DNA of 64,000 nucleotides from Dugong dugon. Taxonomy: Eukaryota > Chordata > Mammalia > Sirenia > Dugongidae. The DNA is taken from contig CM057482.1 in assembly GCA_030035585.1 (NCBI GenBank), positions 11,829,001 through 11,893,000 on the forward strand. Direction: 5' to 3'. The translations under genes were made by a program, and so were the position numbers. Below are positions 34,041 through 43,679 of this stretch, one piece after another (the first letter of the stretch is position 1; each line of letters opens with the position of its first letter). A model generated the notes under the pieces. That model did not search any database and was not told the origin of the DNA. It worked only from the letters and a program-made list of their open reading frames with translations.

Positions 34041-37000
34041 AACATGTATGGAGCCATCGCACAGAAAATCTGATCACTATACAGATCCTGTCGGCAGGAA
34101 CCATCTGTTTTGATGTGTGTGACTGTCTAAGGTTGCATCGTACAACTAACAATGCAATCAATACCAGGACCAGTCACTCAGATCTTACTAAACTCCTACA
34201 CCCAGGAGCTGCACTCTGAGTGAAATGTAAACTATTTCATCAACAAATTACTCTGCCTAATTTTCCAGAGGCCCTTTTTCATATGTGCTATAAAGGATCA
34301 ATAGGTCACCATCAGAGCCCTCAAAAGCTCATGCTCTATGGCTAAATATACTTTTACAACATTGCTAATGGCACCGCAGCCAGGTCTTTAAGAAACAAAT
34401 TTCCTACGTAACATTCTAGGTGTACCAAGGCATTTTAACTCTAAACTGTCATTTACTGTACTTTAATTACACACCCAGAACCCAGTCCTGTAACACTGCC
34501 TACCCGAACTAGATCCATTTCTTTAAAAAAAAAAAAGATTGTAAATTAGATAAACCTTTATTCTTACCATTATTGTTAACAAAATCTTCATGTAAAATAG
34601 GGAGATCAAGTCGAATTCGCTTTAAACAGGTCTGAAAATAAAAAAAGATATTTTTACATTTTCACCAATAATACTGGGGGACATGGTCATTTACTCATTT
34701 CTCAGTTTCAAAAGACTTATTCTTCAAACAACTTATTAATTTTACTTCTCTCAACCAAGACAGATTTCAAAATGAAGACCCCAAGCAGCTACTCAGCCTC
34801 TCGCAGAATTTAGAAAAACTTCTATACGGATCTTCACTGGGTATTCCCATAGTTGTTTCAAACTCTCCAAAATACAATCAGACATTTCTTTATTGCACTT
34901 CAAAAGTTTAACTAACACCAGTTAAAATACCATTCTTTCTAAACTTCACAACTAAATCTATCCTTATGTTACACAGCATTGTGAATGATACTCATAATAA
35001 GCTCAACACTTACCTGAACTTCCTTTTTATTTCCCAGGTGTTCAACTCTGTCAATAAAATCCTCAAACTGCAGTTTAGGGAATAGCCTGTGTGCCCAGTG
35101 CTCCATGTGTCTGATCAGCTTCTTCAAGTCTTCAGCCTGGCACATAAAAATAAAAATGCACAATAGAAGGCTCATTCCCACAACTGACCCTGTCAGCAGA
35201 TTTTAGAACTGAAAAGTACTGCCAAAGTCACCGGAGTTATTTTATATTTACAAGGTCAAGAAACTCTCAGAAGGAACTTTAAGAAGAAAAATATTTGCAA
35301 GAGTTTAGGGGACGGAATCTAAAAGAGCACTGGGTATAGTTTTTTTTTTTTAATCGGGAAAAAATCTGGTGAAAACTTAATAAAAAGTTAAAAGATAATT
35401 ATACATGTGCCTTTTCAGAACTGTAAAGTAAAATCCAAAAGTAAGCTTCAATAAAATATGTCACGATATCTTCTAGGAATAACTAAACACAATGACAGGT
35501 CCCTAAATCATGTATAGAGAAGAAAGCACCGAGAATTCAGCACTCAAATGAAATTCTCAAGGGCAAAGTACCAAAGGCTAGCAAAGAATAGTTTAACCAT
35601 CTTCAGACATTACCTCTCTGTATTTGAAATTTCAACTAGCATTAAAATTTTGTTAATTAAAAATCAAAAACAAAGCTTAAACCTGATGAATGAGAAAAGT
35701 TATAGTTAAATTTCTGGCTTTACTGTATAATATTTCATTCTCCACTTAATAGTATTTTAAAATACGACAGAGGTTAAGGCTGGATGACCCTGGAAATTAC
35801 TGCCCTGAGGTAATCTTTAAACCTTAAACTGAAACCACCCCCTGAAGTTTAGCTCACTTAGTAAAGAATGTTTGCTTTGAGCATTATGCTCTTTTAAAGT
35901 ATCAGTATGTGATCAAACTGACAACAGCAACTGGAAAGATTAAATGAGCTTAGGAAGCAATGAGTTTATGCTAATGGTGGCGGAATAATTTGGGATTTGG
36001 AGAATGGTCAGACAACTTGATGAATGTGATCAATGTCACTGATTTGTACGTGTAAAAATTGTTGAATTGGTGTGTTCTGCTGTGTATATTTTCACACACA
36101 CAAAAAAAAATTAAAATTAAAAGAGCACAGGCTCTGGATCAGACTGCACAGACTCAAACTCCGATTCCACCATTTAATAGCTGTGTGACTTTGAACACTT
36201 TACCTCTCTGTGCCTATTTCTTCTATACAAAATGAAACTAATAATACATATACCTCAAAGTGCTGTCGTAAGGATTTAGTAAGTGCCTGACACAAAGTAA
36301 ATACTCTAATGTTGATCATTATTATTGTTGTAAGGAGCCCTGGTGGCCTGACAGTTAGGTGCCTGGCTGCTACCTGAAAGGCTGGCAGTTCGAATCTACC
36401 CAGCAGCTCCCTGGAGAAAAGACCCGGCGATCTGTTCCCGTAAAGATTACAGCCTAGAAAACACTCCGGGGCAGTTCTGCTCTGTCACATGGGGTTGCTG
36501 TGAGTTGAAAATCGGCAACAGGTTTGTTTGTTTTGTTTTCTGTACTTTGCCCTTGAAAATTCTATTTTCTTACAATGTTGCACCCTCACTGATTTTTCCT
36601 CCATGTGTGACGTGGGACTCCTCACTGTATTTGGGGAAATAATGTGCATGTTAACAACACTGTTGTTGTTATTTGACCTTGTCTAGAAGCCAACAGTCAA
36701 GACAGTCAACTCCACCGATGACTAAATGTATAATACTGACAGTGCCATGTCTTCTCATACTCCCCTTCTAATAATAAAGGTGTAACTTCTTTTAAAAATT
36801 TAATCACCTAATTTTCTAATTGTTGTGGGCAGCTGGTCGGCTAGCCACCTCTCATGTTGGATCCAAGAGACACACACAGAGGGACAACTACTGTGTTTTT
36901 TCACAAATAATGTGCCCATGTAAATAACACGCCCACAAATACAATGTGCATCGTGCGCCTAGGAAAATAATGCGTGAGCGGGTTGTGAGGTTGGAAAAAA

Positions 37001-39153
37001 AGGTATAACGTGTGTTATTTGCATAAAAATACGGCAAATACAGTGAGAAGTCCCAAGCTATACATGGAGAAAAAAGCAGTGCGGGTTCAACACTGCGAGA
37101 AAACAGCCAGAATTTTCAAGGGCAAAGTACAGAAGACTAACATAAAACCAAACCCATCGCCGCTGAGTCAATTCCGACTCATAGCGACCCTACAGCACAA
37201 AGTAGAACTGCCCCATGGGACAGTTCCATGGCTGTTAATCTTTCTTTCTTCCCCAGAGGGAGTGGCTAGTGGGTTCTAAGTGCCAACCTTTCGGTTAGCA
37301 GCTGAGCGCTTAACCACTGAACCACCAGGGCTCCTACAGAAGACTAGTGAAAGTAAACTTACTCAGAGCCCACCCTCATCTACTGAAGAAACAAATGTAT
37401 ATCCTTCAGATAAATTCATCTAATAAAGGACTTATGAACATGATCAAGAATTCATAAATCCAAAGCACCAATTCATCACCACTACCTTAAAATTTCAACA
37501 AGGGCAATGCATTAACTAATCTGCATATGGTTTTTAAAATACCCTGATTTATGTTTAGTTTTGTGACTTTTTAAAAAAAGACACAGGCTTATATTTCTTT
37601 CTATCCAATAAGGCTGAGCAAATGTACCATGATTTTTCAGCCTCGCAGGTTGGAAATCTCAGGATTACTTTTGACGCTTGTTTTACCTCCCTTGTTTTAT
37701 AATCACCTATAAATCCTATATGTTGTATATCTCTCTACTACTACCCCGTCCAAACTATTATCACCTCAACCCAGTATTAGTAACCTCCCAGTTGCTGTCT
37801 GCCTCCAGCGACTTTTTTCTTCCAAATTATCCTGCACACCACATCTAAATGGTACTTTTGGATTAACTTTGTTCTGTCTGGGCTATGAAACAGAAAGTCT
37901 TGGCTCTGGACACTTAAAACTCTAAAACTCAGTTTCCTTAACTAGATAATAAAACTAACACATATCCCATGGATTGAGAATGAAAGGAGAATATATTTGA
38001 AAATACTTCATAAACTATAAAGCTCTATAAAAAGATTTGCAAAAAATTATATCTATACATCTACATGACTCAAAGATAAAAGAATTTTGAAATATACATT
38101 TGTACAGGGATTGACAGTTCTTAAGTATCTTCATTTTTCAATAAAACTTTACTGAAGCCTATTATAAACCAGGTACTGTACCAGAACTTGGGAACACGTA
38201 AGTGATCAATACAGGCAGAGTCTTTGCCTTCATGAAGCTTAAAATAACTCTGAAATAGGCAAATTTATTCCTCTAAATTAAAAAGTACAATCTGAGGCTT
38301 AGAGACTCAAGTGTAAGTTGCCTAAAATCATAGTTCATACAGTGGCAAAAATGAGACTAGAAGACATGCTTTCTGATTTTTCAAATAGTGCCCTTTCCAC
38401 TACATCACTGTTTCTAAGAGGTATGAAGATAAAGGATAGTATCAGTTAAGAATTCTGAGATACCTAAGAGCAGGATGATGGAGTCTACAGTCTGATATTC
38501 CAAAAAACAAAAAACTAAACTAAAAATCAGACATTTCTTACCTCATGACCTTTACCTTTGAATTTTGCCTTGTCAAACACATGCCTTAAGGCTGGAAGCC
38601 CTCTCTCTGAAATTAATCTGTAAACAGAAATATGTTTTGAATTTCAAGTTTTCTGGAGTCATGGAATACAAACCAAAACCATAAGAAGAAAAAATGTTTC
38701 CTGCTGAACTGGGGGGAAAAAAAAGTCTTTAGAAATATCTCATCTCCAAATCATCACAAACAAAAGCTTCTAACATAACAAGAAAAACAACGGATAGGAG
38801 TATAATGTATAAGAAAACAGTAAACTGTACCTCTGAGCATCCAGCTTAGGTATATTCCTTTTAACAGTTCTCTTTGGCGGTACAGGAAGAGGTACTCTCC
38901 TTTCTGACTCTGGTGAAACACACCAAGATTTAATATTACTTAAATAATTGAAGCACCATAAAACGTATCATTTCTAAGCTGACAGGTGAACAATTTGCAC
39001 ATGGAACTCCCTGTAGAGACCTTCATCAGGTTCAGCTCCTTCACCATCTTCTCTCTCTGGGGAGGCTGGAGGTGGGAAAGGAGGGAAAGTTTCATCTTCC
39101 ACATGCTCAGAATCTGGCAGTGCAATCAAGCCATTCTCCTGTGGCTCTAACAT
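28136..39153 (-). CDS. TIPIN: TIPIN, TIMELESS-interacting protein (7 coding exons, complete)
   Basis: Minus-strand join: 39153-39021, 38909-38831, 38617-38542, 35136-35014, 34631-34568, 30174-29968, 28308-28136; 855 nt, 284 residues plus stop. All introns are GT-AG with matching phases. The start MLEPQENG was chosen because it matches known TIPIN N termini and follows the acceptor by eight bases. About residues 62-145 form the conserved Csm3/Swi3 region ([38 protein letters not shown]). Residues 196-218 ([20 protein letters not shown] and on) match the RPA32-binding motif shared with UNG2, XPA and SMARCAL1. Known role: with TIMELESS in the nuclear fork protection complex, stabilising stalled forks and supporting ATR-CHK1 signalling through RPA. 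I recall human TIPIN as 301 residues; this one stops earlier. Confidence 0.96.
29114..29170. repeat. GT/GC then GA microsatellite
   Basis: A GT-rich run with scattered GC steps passes into a GA run. In the last TIPIN intron. Confidence 0.9.
29768..29827. repeat. CA dinucleotide microsatellite
   Basis: About 29-30 uninterrupted CA units in the TIPIN intron, 140 bases from the coding exon ending at 29968. Such long pure runs are usually length-variable. Confidence 0.97.
29968..30174 (-). CDS. TIPIN: TIPIN coding exon with RPA-binding motif, residues 159-227
   Basis: Acceptor CTACAG, donor GTAAAT. It begins [20 protein letters not shown], an acidic linker, and ends in the basic helix [20 protein letters not shown], which matches the RPA32-binding helix of TIPIN, followed by [11 protein letters not shown]. 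Confidence 0.95.
30810..31125 (+). mobile_element. MaLR-type LTR fragment
   Basis: TAATCCTATTTGGAAACAGA, CAGTGCCCTGAATTTGGACT and GTGAGAAAATAAACTTTTGT resemble MaLR-type (ERVL-MaLR) LTR sequence; the last two are also seen in the LTR at 43977-44508. Both LTR ends are missing. No retroviral coding sequence. Confidence 0.65.
33330..33745 (+). repeat. L2 3'-end fragment
   Basis: TGTCTGCCTCTCTCACTGGT, GGGCCTTATCTTACTCACC, CATAGCAGGCAGCTC and TTGCTGAATAAATAAA follow the L2 3'-end pattern. Confidence 0.7.
34568..34631 (-). CDS. TIPIN: TIPIN coding exon, residues 138-158
   Basis: Acceptor TTTCAG, donor GTAAGA; 64 nt. It encodes [20 protein letters not shown] then N and one base, ending the Csm3/Swi3 domain. 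Found by splice sites and protein match, not ORF length. Confidence 0.92.
35014..35136 (-). CDS. TIPIN: TIPIN coding exon, residues 97-137
   Basis: Acceptor TGCCAG, donor GTAAGT; 41 full codons in phase 0. It encodes [20 protein letters not shown] then [20 protein letters not shown] and Q, the most conserved part of the TIMELESS-binding domain. Confidence 0.96.
35930..36120 (+). mobile_element. L1-type 3' tail
   Basis: Contains TTGTTGAATTGGTGTGTTCT and GCTGTGTATATTTTCACACA, ending in an A-rich tail. A related tail is inserted at 47527-47620. In a TIPIN intron. Confidence 0.55.
36119..36330 (+). repeat. MIR SINE
   Basis: GAGCACAGGCTCTGGATCAG, CCATTTAATAGCTGTGTGAC and TGCCTGACACAAAGTAAATA follow the MIR consensus in order. 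It is followed at once by an AfroSINE. Confidence 0.87.
36334..36535 (+). repeat. AfroSINE
   Basis: Head GGAGCCCTGGTGGCCTGACA, B-box-like GCAGTTCGAATCTACC, the long-middle form (CGATCTGTTCCCGTAAAGAT) and tail GGGGTTGCTGTGAGTTGAAA. Confidence 0.9.
36890..37044. mobile_element. Possible short inverted-repeat DNA element (MITE-like)
   Basis: Starts ACTGTGTTTTTTCACAAATA and ends in the imperfect complement (TTATTTGCATAAAAATACGG then CAAATACAGT). The interior has repeated CACG/GTGC steps that look like decayed CpG-rich repeats. I do not recognise a named family; no clear target duplication is seen. Confidence 0.35.
37141..37334 (-). repeat. AfroSINE
   Basis: Reverse-strand tail (CGCTGAGTCAATTCCGACTC) through to the head (CTTAACCACTGAACCACCAG GGCTCC). 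Near full length. Confidence 0.9.
38140..38405 (-). repeat. MIR-like old repeat, probable
   Basis: CTGAGGCTTAGAGACTCAAG, GTTGCCTAAAATCATAG and TTTCCACTACATCACTGTTT are weakly MIR-like on the reverse strand. It ends about 135 bases from a TIPIN exon. Confidence 0.45.
38542..38617 (-). CDS. TIPIN: TIPIN coding exon, residues 71-96
   Basis: Acceptor TTACAG, donor GTAAGA. It encodes [20 protein letters not shown] then GKGHE, the first half of the Csm3/Swi3 domain. Confidence 0.94.
38831..38909 (-). CDS. TIPIN: TIPIN coding exon, residues 45-71
   Basis: Acceptor CACCAG, donor GTACAG. It encodes [20 protein letters not shown] then PKLDAQ and a split Arg. The basic stretch PPKRTVKR leads into the Csm3/Swi3 fold. 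This exon had to be found by splice sites because it is too short to stand out as an ORF. Confidence 0.92.
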
Positions 39154-39161
39154 CTTTTCCT
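39021..39161 (-). CDS. TIPIN: TIPIN first coding exon (coding part 39153-39021)
   Basis: On the minus strand the acceptor CCCTAG precedes AGGAAAAG and the ATG at 39153-39151. It encodes [20 protein letters not shown], then [20 protein letters not shown], ending DE plus one base. The donor is GTCTCT. An acidic, Pro-rich N-terminal tail, probably disordered. Confidence 0.93.
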
Positions 39162-39489
39162 CTAGGGAAAAAAAAAGCAAAAATATTTTTTATTCATCCA
39201 AATAGCCTTCCTGTCACTGTCAAGCTCTGTTTGCAGCAACATTCTTGTGTATCAGTTAAACTGCATTTCAAACTCACACATCATGAAAAAGAGTCGAAAA
39301 GATAATAATTATGAAAAAAACAAATGGGCTAGAAATCAGAAGAATGGAGTTTTAATGTAGACCCTACCAATAAATAACTATATGATTTTGATTTATACAA
39401 CTGTTGAGTTTCTCCTATGATGATTTTTGACTTTTCAGAAGGTTTCAAACTGGGATCAAAATGGGTGTGAAACAGGTGAGGCTACAGGT

Positions 39490-39690
39490 CCCCGGATTTC
39501 ACAAATGGTCTGTGCCCCACTACTAACCGAAAGGTTAGCAGCTGGAATCCACCAGTGGCACCACAGAAGAAAGGTCTGGTAATCTACTGCCATAAGATTA
39601 GAGCCACTGAAAACCCTATGGAGCAGTTCTAGTCTGAAACATGTGGGGTTGTCATGAGTTGGAACTGACTTGACAGCAACAAGCTTTTGG
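39490..39690 (+). repeat. AfroSINE, degraded head
   Basis: CTACTAACCGAAAGGTTAGC, GAGCCACTGAAAACCCTATG and tail GGGGTTGTCATGAGTTGGAA. In the first TIPIN intron. Confidence 0.8.
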
Positions 39691-39799
39691 ACAGGTATCC
39701 CACTTCAACCAGGGAGGCTTTAAAAAAAAAAGGTCTTCTAGGTAAGATTTTCTTTGATGAAAGAGAAATAATCTTCAGGTTGATAATTTAAAAGAATAT

Positions 39800-40905
39800 T
39801 TTTCAGTACCATCTTACTTGACCCCTCAGCAACATCTGTCACTTCTGATCAGTCCCTTTTTCTTGAAAAACGTTTTCCTTGACTTCTAAATACAGTTCTC
39901 ACCTGGTTTTCCTCCCTTTCTGGACATTCTTCCTGGATCTCCCTTGCAGGCTCATCTTCCTCTAACCTGACCATTAAAGACTACGTCCTAGGTCCTCCTC
40001 GCTCATAGACACACATGGCTTAATAAACATTCATTATTTATAGATGACTCACTAATTTTTATCTCTAGCCTAGGCCTCCAGATCTCTACTTCCCACTTGA
40101 GAGCCCTTCAATGTAACTCCTCCTGTACAAAACTGAATTTTTAAATTGTCCCAACTCAGTGAATGACATCTATCCAACTACGCAAGTCATTCTTGGTACC
40201 TTCTTCTCCCCATCCCACATACACTGTCCATTTCATTTCCTAAATACCCTTAAATCTGTCCATTTCTCCTCATATTCACCATCACTTATTTCTTGCTTGG
40301 ATTACTCCCTTACTCCCATCCACTTGTGCCTCCTTCAATCCATTCTCCATATTACAGCTAGACATTTGGAAATGTCAATCTAATCACATTACTACATAGC
40401 TGAAATATTTCAGTGGCTTCCTACCGATCTTAGGATAAAGATAAAATTCCAAAGTCCTGCATGGTCTGGCTTCTTCCTACCTCTCACCTCAGTTCTTACC
40501 ACGCTCCATACTTCTGTTTTCCTCTAGCCACACTGGCCTTCTTTCAGTTCCTTTAATGAGTCATATTCCTCACGCCAATGGATCTTTGCAAATGCTCTTC
40601 CCTCTGGCTTCTAAGGTAATCTCTTTCAGATCTCAACTGTCACCTCCTCAGAACAGTCTGCCCCAATTTCCCTACATTAAATCCTCCTATAATACACATT
40701 CATAGTATCAAGCACCTCTTCTTCATAGCACTTACCCAGTTTCCATATTAGGTCCTATTTGTGCGATTATTTGATCAATGCTTGTCTCGGGTACTAGACT
40801 GTGGCTCTAAAAGGCCAAAAGCCAGGTAGGTATGTCTGTGCTCACCACTGTATCCCCAACACTGGTACACAGCAAGTGCTCAATAGATACTGGTAGAATG
40901 AATGA
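39800..40905 (+). mobile_element. L2 LINE 3' half
   Basis: Ordered L2 stretches: GGCTTCCTACCGATCTTAGG, CCAAAGTCCTGCATGGTCTG, CTAGCCACACTGGCCTTCTT, and the 3' end CACAGCAAGTGCTCAATAGA. The insert lies inside TIPIN intron 1 on the opposite strand. Confidence 0.82.
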
Positions 40906-41414
40906 AAGTATTCCAAAGCGTCCCCAAAACTGTAAAACCACTGGAGCTAGACCATCTCTAATTCTAATTAGTCTAACTCTAAATTTCTATGACAGTAAGT
41001 ACATAAAAACAAAGTATCGACTCCTGATGATTACCCACTGTATCTTCATAAGGTACAAGAACCATCCATGGATTTTCAAAATTGGGAAGGCAGTTAGAGG
41101 TCACATAATTTAAAGTAGCTTTCCATCTACGAGTGTACTTAGCCCCATTCTAGTTAAGTCCTCTGGGAAGAAGCAGGGTTCAGATCTTTGAGGCTGTCAG
41201 GGATCTTTGACTTTGATGATGGAATACAAACTATATTAAGTGTTCTTGTTAGTTGCTGTTGGGACCCTAAAGTAAGAAACTGACCAAGCATAGTGTGGGG
41301 CTTCTCAGTAAACTGATTTTTCTCTTTTATTATTGTAGAAAACTGACAATGATCACACACTATCTCATTTCAGACATCGATAAAGTTGTTTTAACTTCCT
41401 CCTCTAGTCCTCAA

Positions 41415-41596
41415 AAGGAGTCCTGGTAGTGCAATGGTACCTGAAGGCCAGCAGTGGAACCCAGCCAGTGGCTTCGCGAGAGGCCTGGCGATCTGCCCCA
41501 GTAAAGATCACAGCATAGAAAACCCTATGGGGCAGTTCCACTGTGTCACATGGGGTCGCTATGAGTCAGAATCGCTCCACAGCACCTAACAACTAG
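41415..41596 (+). repeat. AfroSINE, short head
   Basis: GGAGTCCTGGTAGTGCAATG, GCGATCTGCCCCAGTAAAGA and tail GGGTCGCTATGAGTCAGAAT. About 590 bases from the TIPIN first exon. Confidence 0.88.
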
Positions 41597-42186
41597 TTCT
41601 CAAACTCCCACAGGAGTGAAAGTAACAAAGAAGCTTAATGTCCAAACCACAGTTAGCCTCCCCACGCCCAACTCTTTCTCCAAGATATCAAAACCGAACT
41701 CCCTCAGTCTCAAGGTAACTCCTACCAGACTGCCTCGATGTCCCCCTTTGCTAGCACCCCTAAAAACACCAACCTCTCATCCCTTCCCTCTTCTATTCCA
41801 AACTTCACTTCCGTCTTCACCCTCATTCATTCATTCACCATTCACAGCGCGCTTTCAACGTTTAGAAGACCCTGCACAGAAGCTGGGGGTGTGGTAATGC
41901 ATCGGAAGCACGTTCCCTCCCTCTTAAAGGCTCGGTTTAATTAGTAGACTCGAAACGTAAACAGAAAATATTAGCCGCTCTCGCCACCGCCCGCCTCTCC
42001 TCACCACAGATACAGGCCGGTCAGGTCTCCTCTAGCTCCAATTCCCGCTAGGGCCGCGTCCGCCTCCGTCCTGTCTCCTAGCCTCCTAACCCTCTCCTGC
42101 AAATCCCCAGGTCTTCCGCTCCTCCGCAGGCTCCCAAAACCGCTTCTCCCCTTAAGGCCCTCACTCGCCCAACAACGCGCTCTCAC

Positions 42187-42260
42187 CTCACGCAAACTGC
42201 AAGCCGCCACAGCGCTGTTTGGCGTGGCGGGAAACCGCGCCTCTCGCGAGACTCTGACAC
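42187..42260 (-). other. TIPIN: TIPIN non-coding first exon (3' boundary supported, 5' end estimated)
   Basis: On the minus strand, GGCGGCTTGCAGTTTGCGTG leads to a strong donor (GAG|GTGAGA, exon end at 42187) inside CpG-rich sequence. Joined to the acceptor at 39162 it gives a short 5' UTR before the ATG. The upstream edge is a guess because a transcription start cannot be read from sequence alone. Confidence 0.6.
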
Positions 42261-42420
42261 TTCCGCTGCGAGAAGAGACCTCGGCGTTTGGCGCCAAATC
42301 TGCGGACCGCCCTGGGGCCGTACCTCCCCGAGTCCCACCGCTCTGGGTCCGGTCCGAGCCCGCTCATCCCGGCCTTTCTCGGTCCTGCCACCCTCCTCCC
42401 CCCATCGCTTCCGCCCTCCA
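42187..42420 (-). promoter_or_regulatory. TIPIN: TIPIN CpG-rich promoter with E2F sites and a TCTCGCGAGA element
   Basis: A GC-rich, CpG-rich tract (about 41960-42420) surrounds the first exon and has no obvious TATA box. It holds TTTGGCGCCAAA at 42287-42298, a perfect palindromic E2F-type site; GGCGGGAAA at 42226-42234, a second E2F-type site; and TCTCGCGAGA at 42242-42251, the palindrome reported to bind BANP and earlier linked to ZBTB33. E2F control fits a gene needed in S phase. Motifs are seen; binding is inferred. Confidence 0.75.
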
Positions 42421-42486
42421 GAATTCTCCCATTGAAATGATAATTCCATTCTTTGCATAAAGTTCGTATTTGTCACATTTTAGGTA

Positions 42487-42846
42487 CGTTGTTGTTGTGT
42501 GCTGGCCAGTCGATTCTGACTTATAGTAACCCCATAGAACAGAGTAGAACTGCCCCATAGGATTTCCTCGGCTCTAATCTTAATGCGGGAGCCCTGGTGG
42601 TGCAGTGGTATAGAACTACAGCAGCGAACCAAAAGGTTGGCAGTTTGAATCCACGACCAGCTCCTTGGAAACTCTGCCCTATACGGTCGCTATGAGTCAG
42701 ACTCAATGGCAATGGATTTGGTTTGGTTTTTGGTTCATCTTTATGGGAGCAGATCACCAGCTCTTTTCTCCCTGGGAGCCGCTGGTGGGTTTGACCTGTG
42801 AGGTGAGATAGCAGCTGAGTGCTTAACGATTGCCCCAGGAGGCTTC
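42487..42846 (-). repeat. AfroSINE split by a second AfroSINE
   Basis: A reverse-strand copy (42487-42586 and 42737-42846) is interrupted in its middle at TAATCTT by a plus-strand copy (about 42587-42736) beginning GGGAGCCCTGGTGGTGCAGT and ending TTGGTTTTTGGTTC. The two outer halves join in the normal order (AATCTT then TATGGGAGCAGATC). Confidence 0.85.
42587..42736 (+). repeat. AfroSINE nested in an AfroSINE
   Basis: Head GGGAGCCCTGGTGGTGCAGT, then CAGCTCCTTGGAAACTCTGC and tail CGGTCGCTATGAGTCAGACT with a GGTTTGGTTTTT end. Younger than its host copy; ATCTT flanks both sides as a possible short target duplication. Confidence 0.85.
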
Positions 42847-42920
42847 TTTTAGGAACCTTAGACTCTGGTTTTTTAGAAAACTGAATTGTGAGTAGAGTGG
42901 AAAAAAATAGAGGCAAACAG

Positions 42921-43095
42921 TAACCCTGGGCAGCGCAGATAGTAACTCAGCTGCTAACCAAAAGGTGTGAGGTTCCAATCCACCCAGAGGAGGCTTGAAA
43001 GAAAGGCCTGGTAACCCACTTCTGAAAAATCAGCCATAGAAAACCTCATGGAGCACAGTTCTATTCTGACACGCATGGATGGGGTCATCATGTCC
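42921..43095 (+). repeat. AfroSINE, long-middle form
   Basis: CTCAGCTGCTAACCAAAAGG, CACCCAGAGGAGGCTTGAAA and CATGGAGCACAGTTCTATTC; the 3' tail is degraded. Confidence 0.8.
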
Positions 43096-43679
43096 ACTTG
43101 ACTTCATTCAATCGGTATCTTCATAGGGTTGTTAGGAGGATTAAATAAGAGTGCTTAATAAATGCTAGCCATTATTATCTGTATAATTTTTAGAGTGTTT
43201 GACTCTTTTAGGAAATGTAAAAACTTTATTAAGTAATTGTGGGCACATGTGAAAACAGCTACCACAGTTGTAAGGCACTGACATATTATTGTCAAAGACT
43301 CACTGTTTCCTTTTTTAAGATGTATAGAATACTACAGGTAATGTTTTCCTTCACAATTTCACTACAGACATGAAAAGATAGCTTCCCTATAGGCCATGTC
43401 ATTAAAACTCTTCTAAAACAGGTTGTTTGAAAGAGTGAATGGTTAAGAAAAAAACAAAGACTTTTATTAAAGACCCAAGATTGAGCATGAGTGTAAAAGT
43501 TTTCCTGGCGAACAGAAACCCAGTCCACCACAGATCTAGGTTGGCCCTCAGGGGTGGGTTTGGGGAAAGAAAAATGGGGTAAATCTTTTAAAACCAGAAA
43601 ACCATGAACTGTTTGTCCCACATCTAAAGTCTTTGGGTCTTTCAGATTGGCAGGTGTTATCTGGGCTTATCACTTAGCT

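Larger units (their letters stand above)
30175..34567 (-). other. TIPIN intron (4.4 kb), mixed content
   Basis: Holds an LTR fragment (30810-31125), an unassigned old repeat-like stretch near 32440-32820, an L2 3' end (33330-33745) and a short CA run near 34018-34039. I see no coding exon. Confidence 0.5.
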
